From the NCBI GenBank assembly GCA_003991915.1, contig RQTK01000937.1, positions 98,840 to 162,839 on the forward strand: 64,000 bases of DNA. The letters are read 5' to 3'. A program made the translations under genes and the position numbers. The number at the start of each line of letters is the position of its first letter. Position 1 is the first letter of the stretch. The notes under the pieces were generated by a model. That model saw only the letters and a list, made by a program, of their open reading frames with translations. It did no database searches and was not told the origin of the DNA. The DNA comes from Elysia chlorotica (lineage: Eukaryota > Mollusca > Gastropoda > Plakobranchidae). Below, piece by piece: positions 37,737 to 51,700 of the stretch.

Positions 37737-40700
37737 TCAGTCACTTGAATCAGATATGTACTTATACAGCCTAGAAGCCTGATAGGTGACATCTTCGTGA
37801 TCGTTCTTGGTCAAGCGATACACTTTGCTCCTTAGGCTCAGCATGCCCTCCGCATCATGGAGAATCGTAAAAATGCTTTCCGCCGAGTCAGAGTTGTGAC
37901 CTGTGGGAAGCGACTCAGGTCCTAGTTTCTGCTCCCGCAACGTTGTGAAGACGTTTGCCAACATGGTCACGGCTCGGAGAGTCACGTCGTTTTGTGTCGG
38001 GGGTGCCAGAAGAGACAGCAGGCAGAGCGGGGCCTGTGAGTGAAGTTAAAGATGATCAGAAAATTTATCACCACTACGCTAACAGTATGGCATACGGTAT
38101 CTCATTTTTTTGTAGTTTGAAAATTGGAAAAAGAAATTATATTCCTGCGTTAGTAATAGAAATTTTTCTATTTTTTTTTTTTCCTTATTTGAGTAACAAA
38201 AATCAGCACATTTTAATTTGGGATCCACCATAAGATAGATACTGAGCTTACAAACACATTGATACGCTTATGTCAAATGGCATATCTCTGAGATAAAAAG
38301 ACATGGTCAAGAGTTTAGGTATAACAATCTAAAGCGACACAAGAACATACAGTGGAATGAGCTTAAAACAAAAATTTTAAGAATATCTATTACACACTTT
38401 ATCTTTACACAAATAGTACAGGGGCATAGCATATTGGATCCCAAAACATAACCTTTACCATTTTTGTTGTACTGAAAATCCATAAATCAGTGATGTCAAC
38501 TGGATCACAATATTTTTCTTGGAACCTCTTCTTTTTAAAGCAGCATATCATAATGATGTCACAATACATAACCCTTTCACATACTTTGACTGAACTCTCA
38601 ACCGCTAACTTTATCTTTACTAAAAATCCATAGTTTTAAACAAATGGGTATCACTGCTCACCTTGCCAGCGAGAATATGCGGCACCACTTCATCATCCAG
38701 GGACAAATTCACCAGGACCTTCAGGCTCTGGACTTTGGCCATGTTTGAGCCAGAGTCAAGCTGCGCTAGCAGGGAAGGTATCGCCCTCACGTAGTAGGCG
38801 TGGTAGGTCGGCTCGGCGGACAGGTTGATCAGCGGCCGCAAAGTGGCCAGGACCAGAGGCTCGGGGGGCGCGTCCAGCACGAGAAGGTTTATCAGTGACG
38901 GAATACTTTCCTGGGAGATGGAGGAGGTTATGTATGAAATCAACAATTGACTAGAATAAAGTAGTTCAAAAATGGTGATGCTGACACATGAAGTCACATT
39001 AAAAAGGTTATACCTGCAGTTTTGTTAAAATTAGATATAACAGCATGAACAGGTTCTATCTGTACAGAAGAATCATCGAAACAAAAACTGTAGAGATTGG
39101 GAACCCAGTTATAAAAATAAAAGAAACATTAATGGCCTGGTCATGAATCTGTAATAGTCCAAACTTTTGCATTTTCCCCAAAAGCTCAAAAAGTGTGGAT
39201 GAAACCCTTTTGATGGTACCTTGCAAACTGGATCCAGTCTTTTTTATTTACAATTTTTTTAATAAGGCAGAACATCCAACATACTATATATTGTTTTACT
39301 CAGAGAAACCTGTTTAAAAAAGTGTTGTTGTTTTTTCTCAAATATTATCACGCAGTCTGAATAATATCATCAAAATAGAAGAGCACCCAACTGATAATCA
39401 AATATTATAGATTATGATTACCTTAAAATTCATCAGACTTATAAAATGATGAACTGGTGAGGTTTGTCAATCCTCTCAGATGCTACCATTGCTGGTGCCT
39501 ATTAAAACCTATTAGCCCATTTTTAATCTGACAGTTTGTTTAAATAGATCTTAATTTCCACTTTACGATATATCACTTTCATTATGGCATAAGTTTGATT
39601 TATGCCAAAACACCATGATGATGTATAACACTGACCTCAAGCTTCGGGTGCGCCTTGGGATCCATGCTCAGGTTGGTCAGGACTTGACAGATGGAGGTAA
39701 GGAGAGCCTCCGCTCCTGTTTCTCCGCTGATGACGGCTTCGCAGTTTGTCTTCAGCTGGTACACAATCTCCTCAGGGCAGCCACTGTCTCGGATATTCCT
39801 CTACATTTAAGTAATAAAAAGAATGAAAAATGAAAAAAAGAGCAATAAGTTTGTGGGATGCCTTGGGATTAGTTTGTGTCACTTGGATATATATAATTAT
39901 ATGATAATCACAATGATTAAATACTTTTCTTTGGAATATGTCTTGCTTACCCTAATTCCTTGTATAAATGTAAACATAAAAATGATGAATCCTACTTTTG
40001 TAAAAGTATGAAAGATAACAACTCTGAACAGTTTTTAGATTTTTAAAAAGAAACAACCCTCGGGACATAATTATATATATCACGAAGGAGCCTTAACAGG
40101 AAGAAACGGGATAAAATAAAATTGGATGGAAATCAACCAACTTTTTTTTTTCCTTATACCTCCATGATGATAAGCCTACATGAGATGAAAAAAAAAACGA
40201 AGAATATAACTTATACTCTAACATTACACCATATTGTTTTTGTATCTACTCACAGTGTTCTGGTTGAAGGCAGCAATGCGCACAATGCTGTTTAGCACAG
40301 TGGCTTGAAGCTCGGGCATGTTTTTGCGCAGCAGGTGGACAAGCAAGTCAATGTCTTCCTTGGTGACGCTCATTGGTGTGCTCTGGCATTTGCTTAGGAC
40401 CTCTGTGGCGTCGGCCGAGTTAATCTCCTGCCCCGGAGGGATTTGAGACCTATCCGCAGATGAGGCTTCTAAACCAGCCTCCATCACAGCGTCTGTAAGG
40501 GAATGGCTTTCAAGCTTTGTGTCCATGGCTGGATTATCAGGATGTCCTTGCGCTTCTATGTACTTGGCAGCTGCGTCATCTCCAGCCACAACAAATTCCT
40601 CAGTGACTGGGGCAACATCATTTGCTGAGTTTTTTTCTTCAAGCGTTATGGTGTCGTTTTCATTGGTGCCGGATTTGTACATAAATGTCGTGATGTCATC

Positions 40701-43700
40701 TGTCATTGAGAGCTCCATCACCTTCTCATCGTTCTCGGCCTCATCGTCTCCCTCCCCCTTGTTTAGTTCAGAAGAATCGTCGAGGTGGGCCATCCCAAAA
40801 TTTTCATCTGCCGAGGCGTAGAACGATGAGTTTGATTTCTCAATGTTGCTGCGTTCTGCCTCTTCCACCACGACCATGCTAGTTTCAAGCGACGACTCCA
40901 AGTCGGGTCTACTGTCTCCAGCAGACTTGAGCTCTGGGGGTTTGGCAGAAGCATTTTCATCTTCCTCAGCCTTCCTCTTTTCTTCCTCATCGTCCTCGTC
41001 TTCCTCCTCCTCCATCTCGCCCATCCTATCATCTTCAATAACATCATAGGAACTCTCGTCACTGCTTTTGTCAGACTTCCTCACAGCATTGCCACCTTCT
41101 GGGGGAGCATCCTCGTGGCCATCATCAAGCACAATGAAACTTGTTTGGTTTCCACCATCGTCACCGCCGTCATTGCCACTGGTAGCAGCAGCTGTGTTTT
41201 TCTCTTGAGATGCAGCCTTAGCTTGTTCTGGCTCAATTGTGTCCTGTAAATTACATAAACGAAACAGGTTTTAGAGAATGGAGATGTGTATTATAAAATT
41301 TGCTTTAAAGGTAACTAATAAATGAAGAAAAAACAATATGTGCACAACGGCATATTAATTTATAAAGCTATTACATTCATCACCAAAACGATTGTTGTTT
41401 TTTATTGATAAAATTGTTTTGCGCCCATATAAAATTAGGATCATTAGGATATTCTAATTATTTTGAAATGGGGGGAATTCTGTTGCTTTCAAATAAATAA
41501 ATCTTTACACAATCTTTTTTTTGTATTTGTACAAATTGCAGAAACTTGGATGACAACAAATTTTCCTTTTACCTATACAGGCTAACCTTTTGTAATCTTT
41601 AGATTTGATTTATTAGCATGCTGATCGCAGATGGCTCCCAAGACTAAGTCTTTCTAAAAGCTGCCACACAGAGACAGAGTGGGGATTCCAGAACTTGTCA
41701 CAGCCAGTCAATCAATCACTCACACATACACTCAACCAGTGGGAAATAAGGCAGGCTAATTTTTAATTCTAAATGAACCAGGAGCCTCCAAGTGGATCCT
41801 TCTGTCTTTTTTCCCCCCCCCCCCCCCCCCCTTCTCTCCCCATCTCACTGCCATACACATGTACTTTGCATATCGCTATGGCATATAGTATTAATAGGTT
41901 ATAAATCTGTCTCTACTCAAAGATCTGCTCAGCTGACATGATTAATCTCTTATAAAATACGAACTAGTTGTTAGAAGAACCAATAATTCATGTTCCATTT
42001 ACATACCTTACTCTCATCAGTGGTTTCACTTTGTTCTTCTTTGCTGCTTTCACGAAAAACATTTTTACTTTCTTCCAATTTGGCTTGGCTTGCTGAAATG
42101 TTGTAAACATGAAATAAATGAAATTTTCTATACTCTTTAAAAGGCTATAAACTGATTAGCACAATGATAATGTAGTAAGAGATCTATGACCTAACATTGC
42201 TTAAAAGGTGCTGTGCTAGACTCTAAAATCTTCTTGGACTTTCAATTTACTTAGTCACACGGCCCCTTGCAATTTCCTTGTTATCAATGCATAGCTGTCA
42301 ACTTTTGAGAAAGCAATTACAGATTTTTAGCACAATCAGTCAATGCAAACCTAGTTGATAGCCAAGCTCATTAGGTTCAGCTATCAATATTGACCAAAAC
42401 ACAAACTTAACCGCAAGTTTGAAAACTGCATGATGGATTAGTGTTATTTAATAAATGAGGCTGGCTTTTTTTTAGTCTTTTTTTTTGTTTGCTGATCTTT
42501 GTCTCAGTATCAGAAACATCAAATCAGCAACATCCAGGCTTAATATAACATTTTTGTTGGCTAAAGAGCCTCTCATATTTTGCACTGATATGATTGAAGA
42601 TCTCTAGCATGCTGAAAGCAATTGGAACTAACAACATTGTCATTGACTCAACCAACCAGTAGGGGAAAAAATCTGACAAATAAATTTACCCAGGCGTAGG
42701 TTTCGAACTAGGCACCTATTGATTAGTAGATGCTCTGCCCCTTCAGGCAGTTCGCCCCTCAAGCTCAACGATCTAGTTCCCAATTTATATCACAGAATTA
42801 TATCTAGATCCATATAATTGGATATCAACTAGATTTATAATCTAAAGCTGCAGTCTAGATCTAGATAAAACTTCACAAGATACATATATCCAATGACCCA
42901 TAAATCCACTTTTGAACGACAGAAAGGTTTGTTTGGAGGTATCAGTCTTCAATCAACAATTTAACAGGAAATTTGAGAAATCGGGTGTCCCAGAATAGAT
43001 TGTAAATGTAAAAAAATGACTGGAAATTTGTATGTCTCGATACGACATTGAAATATTATCAATAAAAAAATAACAAATTTAAAAAAGTGCAATATTGTAT
43101 GATTAAGTAACCAACATGAGTGGGTGTTAAGATATTTTTTGTTATTGTTGCAGCTTTTGTAAATGTCTATTTTCTTACATGAAAAACAACAATAAACTCA
43201 ACTAAAAATAAACCTAAGAGGAATGCAGTCACAACCTACTTTAACAAAGATCAAAGGTCTATTAAGTATATATCACATTTTTTAGAAGAATGCAGAACTG
43301 TGAGGGGACCAACCGGCGTTGGGCAGCAAAAATGGTAGTCTAATGGATAACCCAGAAAACTGAACTCTTGGAGACAAACGCTCATCCTAGCACTAGTAAA
43401 CAAAGCCAGGGGATTCTCAGATGGACTGGCAGCAAGCAAAGAGCAATGGACGCGACACCCAATTTGTAGCTGGATACAGTCAAATACCTATTTATTCAAC
43501 CATGGTACAGATATTTATCGGATGTAAGCACCTCATATATGGCTCCAACTGAGACAGCTGTCACAACCAAATGGATCAGCAAGCAACGCCAACCCAAGGC
43601 TGCCAGAGGAAACTATAGCCTTTTGGCTATTTGTCTGGCTACCGGAAAAATAGCCACTTCAATTGTTGAAGTAGTTACAATTTTTTATATTTTTTTTTGC

Positions 43701-44336
43701 GAGTATTGAGATAGAATCTGCTTTCTGAAATATTTTTGATAGAATGTGGATAAAATTCATGTAGTAAATTGAGAACAATACAAACAAGGAATCCAAAGGC
43801 AGCGAAATCTAATCTAGGAACTGAAATAACAATACAAACAGGGAATCCAAAGGCAGCGAAATCTAATCTAGGAACTGAAATAATTTTTTTTACGCTGGAC
43901 AAAGCCTTCAGTTTAGAAAGGTGTTGTTTTTTCATGTATACACATTTTGCACTTGTCTCACATTAGATTGATTTTCAAAGAACCTCTGATAGTTTATTTT
44001 TTCGGTTTTGTTGTTCTTGTTTTTGTACACATGCTATTAAACTTATCTAGACTGGATTTAGCCTGTATCTAGATCTAGATCTATATAATTAGATCTAGAT
44101 CTAGATACTTAGACTTAGAAGAGTGTGTGCAAAGTTGAGGACTTGAGGTGCCCCTTGCTCTACGCCTGGTGTTAGTCAGTCTAAGGTCTAAAACTATTTC
44201 GTACTTCATCGAACACTGCAAAATGTTTGTGCTCACCTCTAAATCCATACTTTTTCAATAGAATATAAGAAAGAATAAGCGCACTTGCTGATGCTAAAAG
44301 CCCAAGGGCAATTTTCGTGCCGTCCGGTGAACCCAT
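37737..44336 (-). CDS. ARMC10: ARMC10-like armadillo-repeat protein, membrane-anchored
   Basis: Minus-strand exons: 44336-44237, 42092-42007, 41243-40254, 39800-39636, 38910-38662, and last exon 38033-37737 (stop TGA). Phases close and give 628 aa. Residues 8-27 (IALGLLASASALILSYILL) form an N-terminal membrane anchor followed by KKYGFR, the layout of ARMC10/ARMCX outer-membrane proteins. Residues 63-360 are low-complexity and acidic, densest at about 130-158 (EMEEEEDEDDEEE). ARM-type helices fill about 366-628 (VTKEDIDLLVHLLRKN, ESIPSLINLLVLD, AIPSLLAQLDSGS, SLKVLVNLSL). Vertebrate ARMC10 is about 340 aa, so the long acidic insert is unusual. Orthology to ARMC10 is my best guess; the ARM domain and anchor are firmer. 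A second copy of the last exon follows at 36324-36028. Confidence 0.72.
41620..41770 (-). mobile_element. SINE body fragment
   Basis: Contains 'ctcccaagactaagtctttc', 'gctgccacacagagacagag' and 'caaccagtgggaaataaggc'. It lies in intron 2 of the ARMC10-like gene, next to a C homopolymer at 41813-41831. Confidence 0.6.
42600..42765 (-). mobile_element. tRNA-headed SINE
   Basis: The body end 'caaccaaccagtaggggaaa' is followed by a reversed tRNA-like head ('ggtttcgaactaggcaccta', 'agatgctctgccccttcagg'). It lies in intron 1 of the ARMC10-like gene. Confidence 0.65.
43789..43896. repeat. 54-bp tandem duplication
   Basis: Two nearly identical 54-bp units containing 'gaatccaaaggcagcgaaat' (43789 and 43843). 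The period is a multiple of three, which keeps frames open on both strands; I do not regard it as coding. The palindrome-rich repeat at 43608-43665 lies just to the left. Confidence 0.8.
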
Positions 44337-45054
44337 TGTTAGCCCGAAATAATCATGACAAACATGACAACAATAGGACTGAAATTGGTATAAAACAATG
44401 CTGTATATCGCAAACAGCTTCTACCAACACTTATTTTGCATGAGTCGTGAGTGAAAGGGCTGTTTTTACGCCATGAGATCACATTGTGGACGGGACACAA
44501 GACTGGCGTCTGATTATCATTATTATACGTGCTGTTAAACAGAGACAGTGTGGACATACCAGGACTCCCGTCTCAGCCAGCCACATTATACTAACCCACT
44601 CAATCAGTAAGAGGGGAAAACCAAATTTCTATCACTTTCGCCTCCCCTCCCCCACCCTTTTTTTTAATAGCATAGAAATGATCCTTTAGCAACGATCCTT
44701 AATAACAATTGCATATTTTTAAAACTATGAAATGTCGGCATTATTTTTCAATTTTCCATTTTACAAAAAAAATTTGTAGGCTGCTGGAAGTTTCCGTTGT
44801 TTGTTTTTGTTTTTGTTTTTTCGTTTGTTGTTGATTTTTTTTTCAAACAGGAATTAGGTTAGTCGCTAGAGCAAGGAGTTTCAAGGTTCGACCCTGATCG
44901 TTGTCCTGTATTAGCGTGTATGGAAAAAGCCCCGTTGGTAGGATATTTCAACAAACCTGAAACTTTGTATCAGGGGTTTATCTCAGTCCCTCAGTTGCTA
45001 AAATGTGCCTAGTCTTTTTTTCACGTTTACTACTACTACTGCTGCTGCTGCTGT

Positions 45055-45119
<65 letters not shown>

Positions 45120-45787
45120 TAGTTGCTGCTTCTACTGCCGCTACCATTACTTCTGTTATTAGCAGCTATATCTAATGGCAATTAAAAGGGCATAGTGCAT
45201 ACCTTTTTTTTCAATTACGCTTTTCACATTTATTTTCTTGAAGCAGAAAAAAAAAGCCAAAATAATGTGGACAATAAATTAACCTACAAATCGTGAAAGC
45301 AACATGTATCGACAGTACACTCCATCTGAGAACGGACAAGAAAAAAAAGTTTGTGTAGCATTCTAAAAGTTTTGATAGTTTGGGATATTTATATTCCCAG
45401 TTAAAAGTAAGATTTTAGATAATTTTGAAAATGCAATAGGGACGTCATGATACATTTTTTTCATCAAGTAAAATTTTTATTGTAATTTAGATAAAAAGAT
45501 AGCTTATAGATTTCAAATTGGTGTTCATATACACGTATTTGCAATGTTCAGGAAAGTGAACTGTATCCAATTTTTGAAAACAAGATTGGACCTGACAACA
45601 GTGGCATCAATCTTACTATCTCTAGTACTTTCAGTTTGATTTTCGGAAATTAAAATTGTTCTTGTCAGTTCCTGTCTGCAACCAACACTAATTTTTTAGG
45701 TTTTAATTGAATGTCACCATCTTTGGCTTGCACTGTTTAGATGAACAAACTTTAAATACAATTTTTTTTTTTGCAATCTGCGTCACC
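44337..45787. other. Head-to-head intergenic region, ARMC10-like / POC1
   Basis: 1.45 kb between two divergent start codons. It contains a SINE body (about 44480-44620), a + strand tRNA-like SINE head at about 44850-44965 ('cgctagagcaaggagtttca', 'ggttcgaccctgatc'), and a (CTA)n tract at 45029-45120. Promoters for both genes should lie here; I cannot place them. Confidence 0.55.
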
Positions 45788-48700
45788 ATGTCTACGCTGG
45801 TAAGAACGAACCCATTTCTAGCATGTCTAGATGTAGATCTAGTACTAGACCAGCTAATAGAGTAGAATTGATCTTAGAAATTCTAACCCATAAATCTAGA
45901 TCTAGATCTATATAGATCTAAAATCGATATATTATGATCTCTAGGTAGACTTTATACCTTGCTTAGAATACCAACTTGTAATTTTAAAGACCTGTGACTC
46001 TTTGAGATTTTCTCTCCCTTTCTTAATTAGGCCTAATATATAAACTTTATGGCACGAGAACCAGAGGTTATGAAGCCAGGACTTCAAGCTCAGGACTTCA
46101 AGCTCTTGTAACTTTCTGTAGTGTTATAGAATGTTTTATGTAGATTACAATTGGGAGGTAAATGTTTTTTTTAATTATAAAATATTTAAGAAATGAAAAG
46201 ATCAATTTTTTTTCCAGGAGGACCCATCACTTGAAAGGCACTTTCGGGGCCACCGTGATGTGGTTACGGCTGTGGATTTCAGCCCAAACATGACACAGCT
46301 TGGTAAGAAATCCTTTCTCTTAAAATTATTTGTATTGTACTCATTTTTAGAATTCATTTTTTATTCTTGGAAATATGATTGATTAACCTTAAAGTCAATG
46401 ATTTTTTAAATAGCTGTTTTACTTGTTTCCTGACTTTTTTTCTGAATAAATGAATGTTGCCTACAAAAGTAGTGAATAAATTATGCCTGCAGTATAGAGA
46501 GGATATAGGCAACAGCACAAAGCAGCGGCATTATGATCGAAAATTAACTTAGGTTTCAGCAGATGATCTGGTTCAAATGAACAGTAAAGGGTAAATATCA
46601 GGAATTTGAAATAACTTTGATACTAAGCCTTTTATTTATAAATATTAAATTTGACTGTTACTATAGTACATTTGTACTGACTTTAAAATTATTGCTGTGA
46701 GTTAAGAATTTTGATCTTTTGTAAATCATTCTGATAAAAATAAAATCATATTATAAGATCAATCAACATTGAAACAACAATACTTTTTGTATGTATGATA
46801 TATCCAGCATCAAGTTCTTTGGACAACAACTTGATGGTATGGAACTTCAAAGCCAAAATGAGAGCCTACAGATTTGTGGGTCACAAGGTAATCTAGTTAA
46901 ATTTAAATTTGAAAATTGTGTCGTTGCATTTTTAACTGTATGAACTGAACTTAAGGCAGAACAAAAATTTAACATGAAGACAAGAACATTTCTTAAAGCT
47001 TTTGATTTTGCTATTCAAGTGTATCATTTTTATTCAAATTTTTCTTTTCAAGATTTATGTAAAATTCTCTGAATCGAGGCAATTTTTTTTTATTTTCGAA
47101 TAAAAAATATTTTTAACGTAGGAATTGTCTTAGAAATTTTATCACCATCACTTCCAATGCTTCATCATTATATTTTTCGGTCTGTTAAGCTTATTATTGA
47201 ACTAAAATTTCTCCAGGATGCCGTTTACTGTGTGCAGTTTTCCCCATCTGGTCATCTGGTTGCATCTACATCCAGAGACAAAACAGTGAGGCTGTGGATT
47301 CCAAGTGTGTACGTGCAAAGTCATTCTGTTTTAGTGTTGACATTTTGTTTAATTGTATTTTGTCATTGATAATTCTTGAAATATTTTCAAAAAAATCTTT
47401 ATTGTAATCGCTACACAATCATTGTGGAGGCACATTTTTTAAGTTTTTCCTTAATTTGAAAACACAATGAAATACATTGATTAACTACTGTTTTTTGTTG
47501 TTGTTGTTGTTGTTTTGTTTATTTACCCAGAAAAGGGGAATCTACAGTGTTTCGGGCACATACAGGTACTGTTCGTTCTGTGGATTTTTCTTCAGATGGG
47601 CAAGCCATGGTCACTGCTTCTGATGATAAAACTGTGAAGGTTTGTAGTTCACTCTCAATTTGTTAAATAAGGAAATTACTGTGCTTTAACGGAAAAGCTT
47701 TTGTAGGTTTCAGAAACATCTTTACAAGTTTACATTTTTCAGATTAATTTTTTTGGTTGTTCTAGTTGACTGTACACTTTAAACCCATACTTTGTATTTT
47801 GTAAAGGGGGGAGAAATGTCATTGTATTTTAGGAAAATGGTTAGAAAAATATATTCCTGATATCTAGATGTATGACAACATTACAACAACTTTTGTGTTT
47901 TTCAAGAAGTTATCTTGTGACAAAGATTTGATGACGCTGAAAAGTCTGTTTAAATTAGGGAAAAAAATATACAGATTTATATTGACACTCTTTTCAAGCC
48001 ACAAACTTATGTTTGTTGTTGTTTTTTTTATACCTTTTACATTTGTTTTCTCTTTTAAAAATATGTATTCTGAACTTTATACACAACAACGAAAACAACA
48101 CAAAAAGTGTAGAATGTTGAGCTAGAATTATTATTTCAACATTGAAATAGTCTGATCATTATTACAGTTTTAGAAATATGAGTTTTGTTCTCCTTCAGAC
48201 CTCTTCTGTTTTCTTTTTATAATATCCTTAGGCTGGGTGTTATGAAAGATCAATTTTTACAAATATTTCTTGCTTTTTCAGCTGTGGACAGTCCATAGGC
48301 AGAAATTTATGTTCTCCCTCACACAGCACAGTAATTGGGTGCGAACTGCCAAGTAAGTAGTTTTGATAAAAAGTCTGACCCTTGGGCCCGTAATGTCTTT
48401 TGAAAAATAAATATGGTATGCTAACACTACTTTAACCTTTTCACTTAACATGATTCAAGGGCGATTCCTTGTAATCGCATTATTTTGAGGCATTTAACAA
48501 AAAATTTTCAAAATGGAATGTGTGCAGATCAATACAAAGAGGTGCACAAGAGTTTATCAATGCACAATCATGTGTGCAACATGATGGGAAAAGATTGCAG
48601 ATAGCAAATATTGAAAAGAAAATAGTTTCTCAGTGAAATGTGTATGTATTGAAAGAAAGAGGCATACAGGATGTAGAGTCGTTTTTGTGTGATATTGTTG

Positions 48701-51700
48701 ATAAAATTTTTCATGTCATACTTTAATCTGGAGATATTTTTTTTATAAGTTGATACTTTGTATACATGTCGGGTGAACCGGCGAACCGGCTCTGATTTTT
48801 ATGACTCTTATTGAATTTGAATCAGGGTGATGTGTGAAAGTATCAAGATTTAGATGGTAACCAATAAATAAATACAAAAACTAAAATTTAAGTTCATTAT
48901 GAGCCGCTTCACCGCAAGACCTTTTTTTTTCTTCAAAGAATTATCTTTATAATGTTGGGTTGTTGTTGTTTTTTTTTGTTTGTTTGTGTTTGTGTGGGTG
49001 GGGGGGGGGGGGGGCGGGTGGGGGGTTGTTGTTGTTCTCTTCACCCACTCTGTGAACTACTGACCGCAAAATTTATTCATATGATGTTTATTTTTTGTTC
49101 TCTTCACCCTCTCAGATTCTCACCTGACTGCAGACTGGTTGTGTCCGGCAGCGATGACAAAACTGTGCTCCTCTGGGATCTCAACAGCCGACAGTGTGTC
49201 CACACATTCCATGAAACTGGAGGGTCGGTCATTTCTTTTGCTTAATATATTTTGTTTTATGACTTTCTAGAATTTTTAAATTATCTTCATTATTTCAGGC
49301 ATATCATTTTGCGAACGAAAACAGGAAATTCAGTTTGTTCCGTCCACCTGGCTCTTCTGGTGTTTTTTTTTCCAGAACAGGTGCTTCCATTTTCGGCTTG
49401 AAAAAAAAAATCAGATGACCGAAGTATGAGCTGAAACAGTATCCAGTGATTTTACTGATACTTGAGAGTTGCCAATCACTCTTCAATAATGAATCGTACA
49501 TTGTGAATGAAACTAAGAATGTCTTCGATTCATGAACTCAATTTTAAGCAAAACTTGACAGAAATAAATTCAACTTAATTCTCATTCTTCACCTTTTAAC
49601 CGAACAACAAGTGATCTTTGAATCCTCCAAAACTATTTATTGATTTCATTGTTTGACATTTTAAGAGTACACCCATTCACAAGTTTCTCACGAGATAGAA
49701 AAAGGATGAATAAAAGCCTACTACCAGTGACAGTTCTCGGCACCCTGCAATGCCCAGTTGGGAGGTGCTAAGTCAGTGAAGTAGCTGTGAGCGGAACCAG
49801 TAGTTCTTACACAGAGAGGCAGTCAATTGACATGCCGTGCTTAATGGATTAATACTCTTCAATTTGGTTTACAGTTATAAGAAGATTAATTTCGGGGGGC
49901 AGTATGGTCACTGCTTCAAGGCTGTATCACAGAGAGAAAAAAATTATGATACAGAGAAGCAGGCTGACAACTATAGAGGCTTTAACAGACAGAGCTAGAC
50001 CTAGGGACCAAATAATGATGCTAGCGACTGAGGGAATAAGGTGAAAATAGGTTAGAAGGGACAGCCGCAAACCTAGGTCTAGCTGAGACCAACAGATAAG
50101 ACAAGTAGACAAAGACACATTTTTAGACTGATGACATGGACGGGGATCGAACCCGCACCTTCTACTCGGCACCCATCGCCTTGCCAAGGCGAAGACCAGT
50201 GTGCTTAACCACTCTGCCATCGGCTTTCACAAGAGAGAAAGAAAGAAATAGTGTATTTTGGCTGTTATAGAGCTATATTACGTCTACTTTTATCACTTCA
50301 ATTATTTTCATGATGTGGGCCCTTATTTCCTTTCAGGTTTGTTAATACTGTAGCCTTCCACCCCAGTGGGACCTGCATTGCCTCTGGGTCTACTGAGGGA
50401 GGCTTGAAGATATGGGATATCCGCATGAACAAAATTTTGCAAAATTATACAGGTTGGATTTCATAATCGTTAATTTTAGCAAATATAATTGTATTGTACA
50501 TTCGGAGAGGAAATTGTTTATAAATCTGCCACTGTTAATGTACCGGCATCATATTGGACTTAAAATTAGAAGCAAAATTTAAATTCAAAAACTTTTGCTA
50601 ACCCTGTTTAAAGTAATATTGGAAGTGTGTGCTTTAAGCATAAGGTGGCTTGGGAGTTTCAAATTGTGCTTTGAATCTTTAGTAGAGGAGGCAAAGCTCT
50701 ATCCTATTTTAATATTCTCTAGGTCTCAAGGAAGATTAGGATCTCAGAGTGGGATAGTTGGGACTTGGCCCTTTTTGTCGCATTATGTACCCACCCAACC
50801 AATAGGGAAAACTGTGACGACCTACACGAGGCTTGAACCCACACCATTCCCATTAGAAGCTCATTCTACCCTTCCATATTTGTACTTTTACTATTCTATT
50901 CTTTTCCGTTATAATCTCTGTGGGTTTTCAATATGTAATGATTATTGTTATGTAACCCATGTAACCACAATGACAATTTTACATGTTCCTTGGATGGACA
51001 ATGAAAGTATGTAACTTATCTTAGAAGATATTTTTTTCCTCCTTTCAGCTCACACAGGCTCAGTAAACAAGCTCTCATTCCATGCGAGCGGCAACTACCT
51101 GCTGACTGGTTCAGATGACGCCACACTCAAGATCTTTGACTTGCTGGAGGGTCGCATATTCTACACCTTACACGGACACCAGGTGAGAAAATAATTATGA
51201 GACTTAAATACAAAGATGAAGAAGGTCAATAGTTTTTATATTGATGATTATTATCTTCAAGTTGTTATATTAATTCTGAACAAGTCATTTTTTTTTTAAT
51301 TCTTAATTTTGAAATTTGATGTTCTTTTAAATTAGGACTGCTTTGAAATTTTAATTGTTATTTTTCAATTTTTTTTTTCAATATGAAACTTCTGAATAAA
51401 TATTGTAATTGCTCTTCGTCTAAAAGTTTTGTGTGTACATTTTTTCCTGAAGTGATATAAACGAAATGTTATTTAATGTTTATTGAAATATTGGATGACT
51501 TTCATATTTACAAATTGATAAAATTTTACGTTTACATACACTGTCATATGTCCATTTTTTGTTTTACCATCCAGGGTCCAATAACAGCAGCAAGTTTCTC
51601 CAGGGACGGAAATTATTTTGCTTCTGGTGGAAACGATGAGCAGGTCAGAGAATAAAGATAGATTTCAAGTTATTGTTGGTTGTTTGATAAACTACATTTA

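Larger units (their letters stand above)
35724..38683. repeat. Tandem duplication covering the ARMC10-like last exon
   Basis: The left unit is about 35724-37432 and the right unit about 37433-38683. Each contains the last exon and runs into the 3' end of the preceding exon. In the left unit that exon is cut to its final about 21 nt plus donor (37411-37431, 'cttgccagcgagaatatgcg'). The left unit also carries about 430 bp absent from the right unit (about 36740-37160), including a TTAA MITE. Confidence 0.85.

Noticed and set aside
40519..41062. Antisense and alternative-frame ORFs over the ARMC10-like acidic exon
   Set aside because: They are shadows of the low-complexity acidic coding sequence (poly-Ser, poly-Lys/Arg frames) with no splice support.
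50140..50222. Possible real tRNA gene on the minus strand
   Set aside because: The A and B boxes are good, but it is the head of a SINE with flanking target duplications, and the same head occurs in degenerate copies at 7620-7880.
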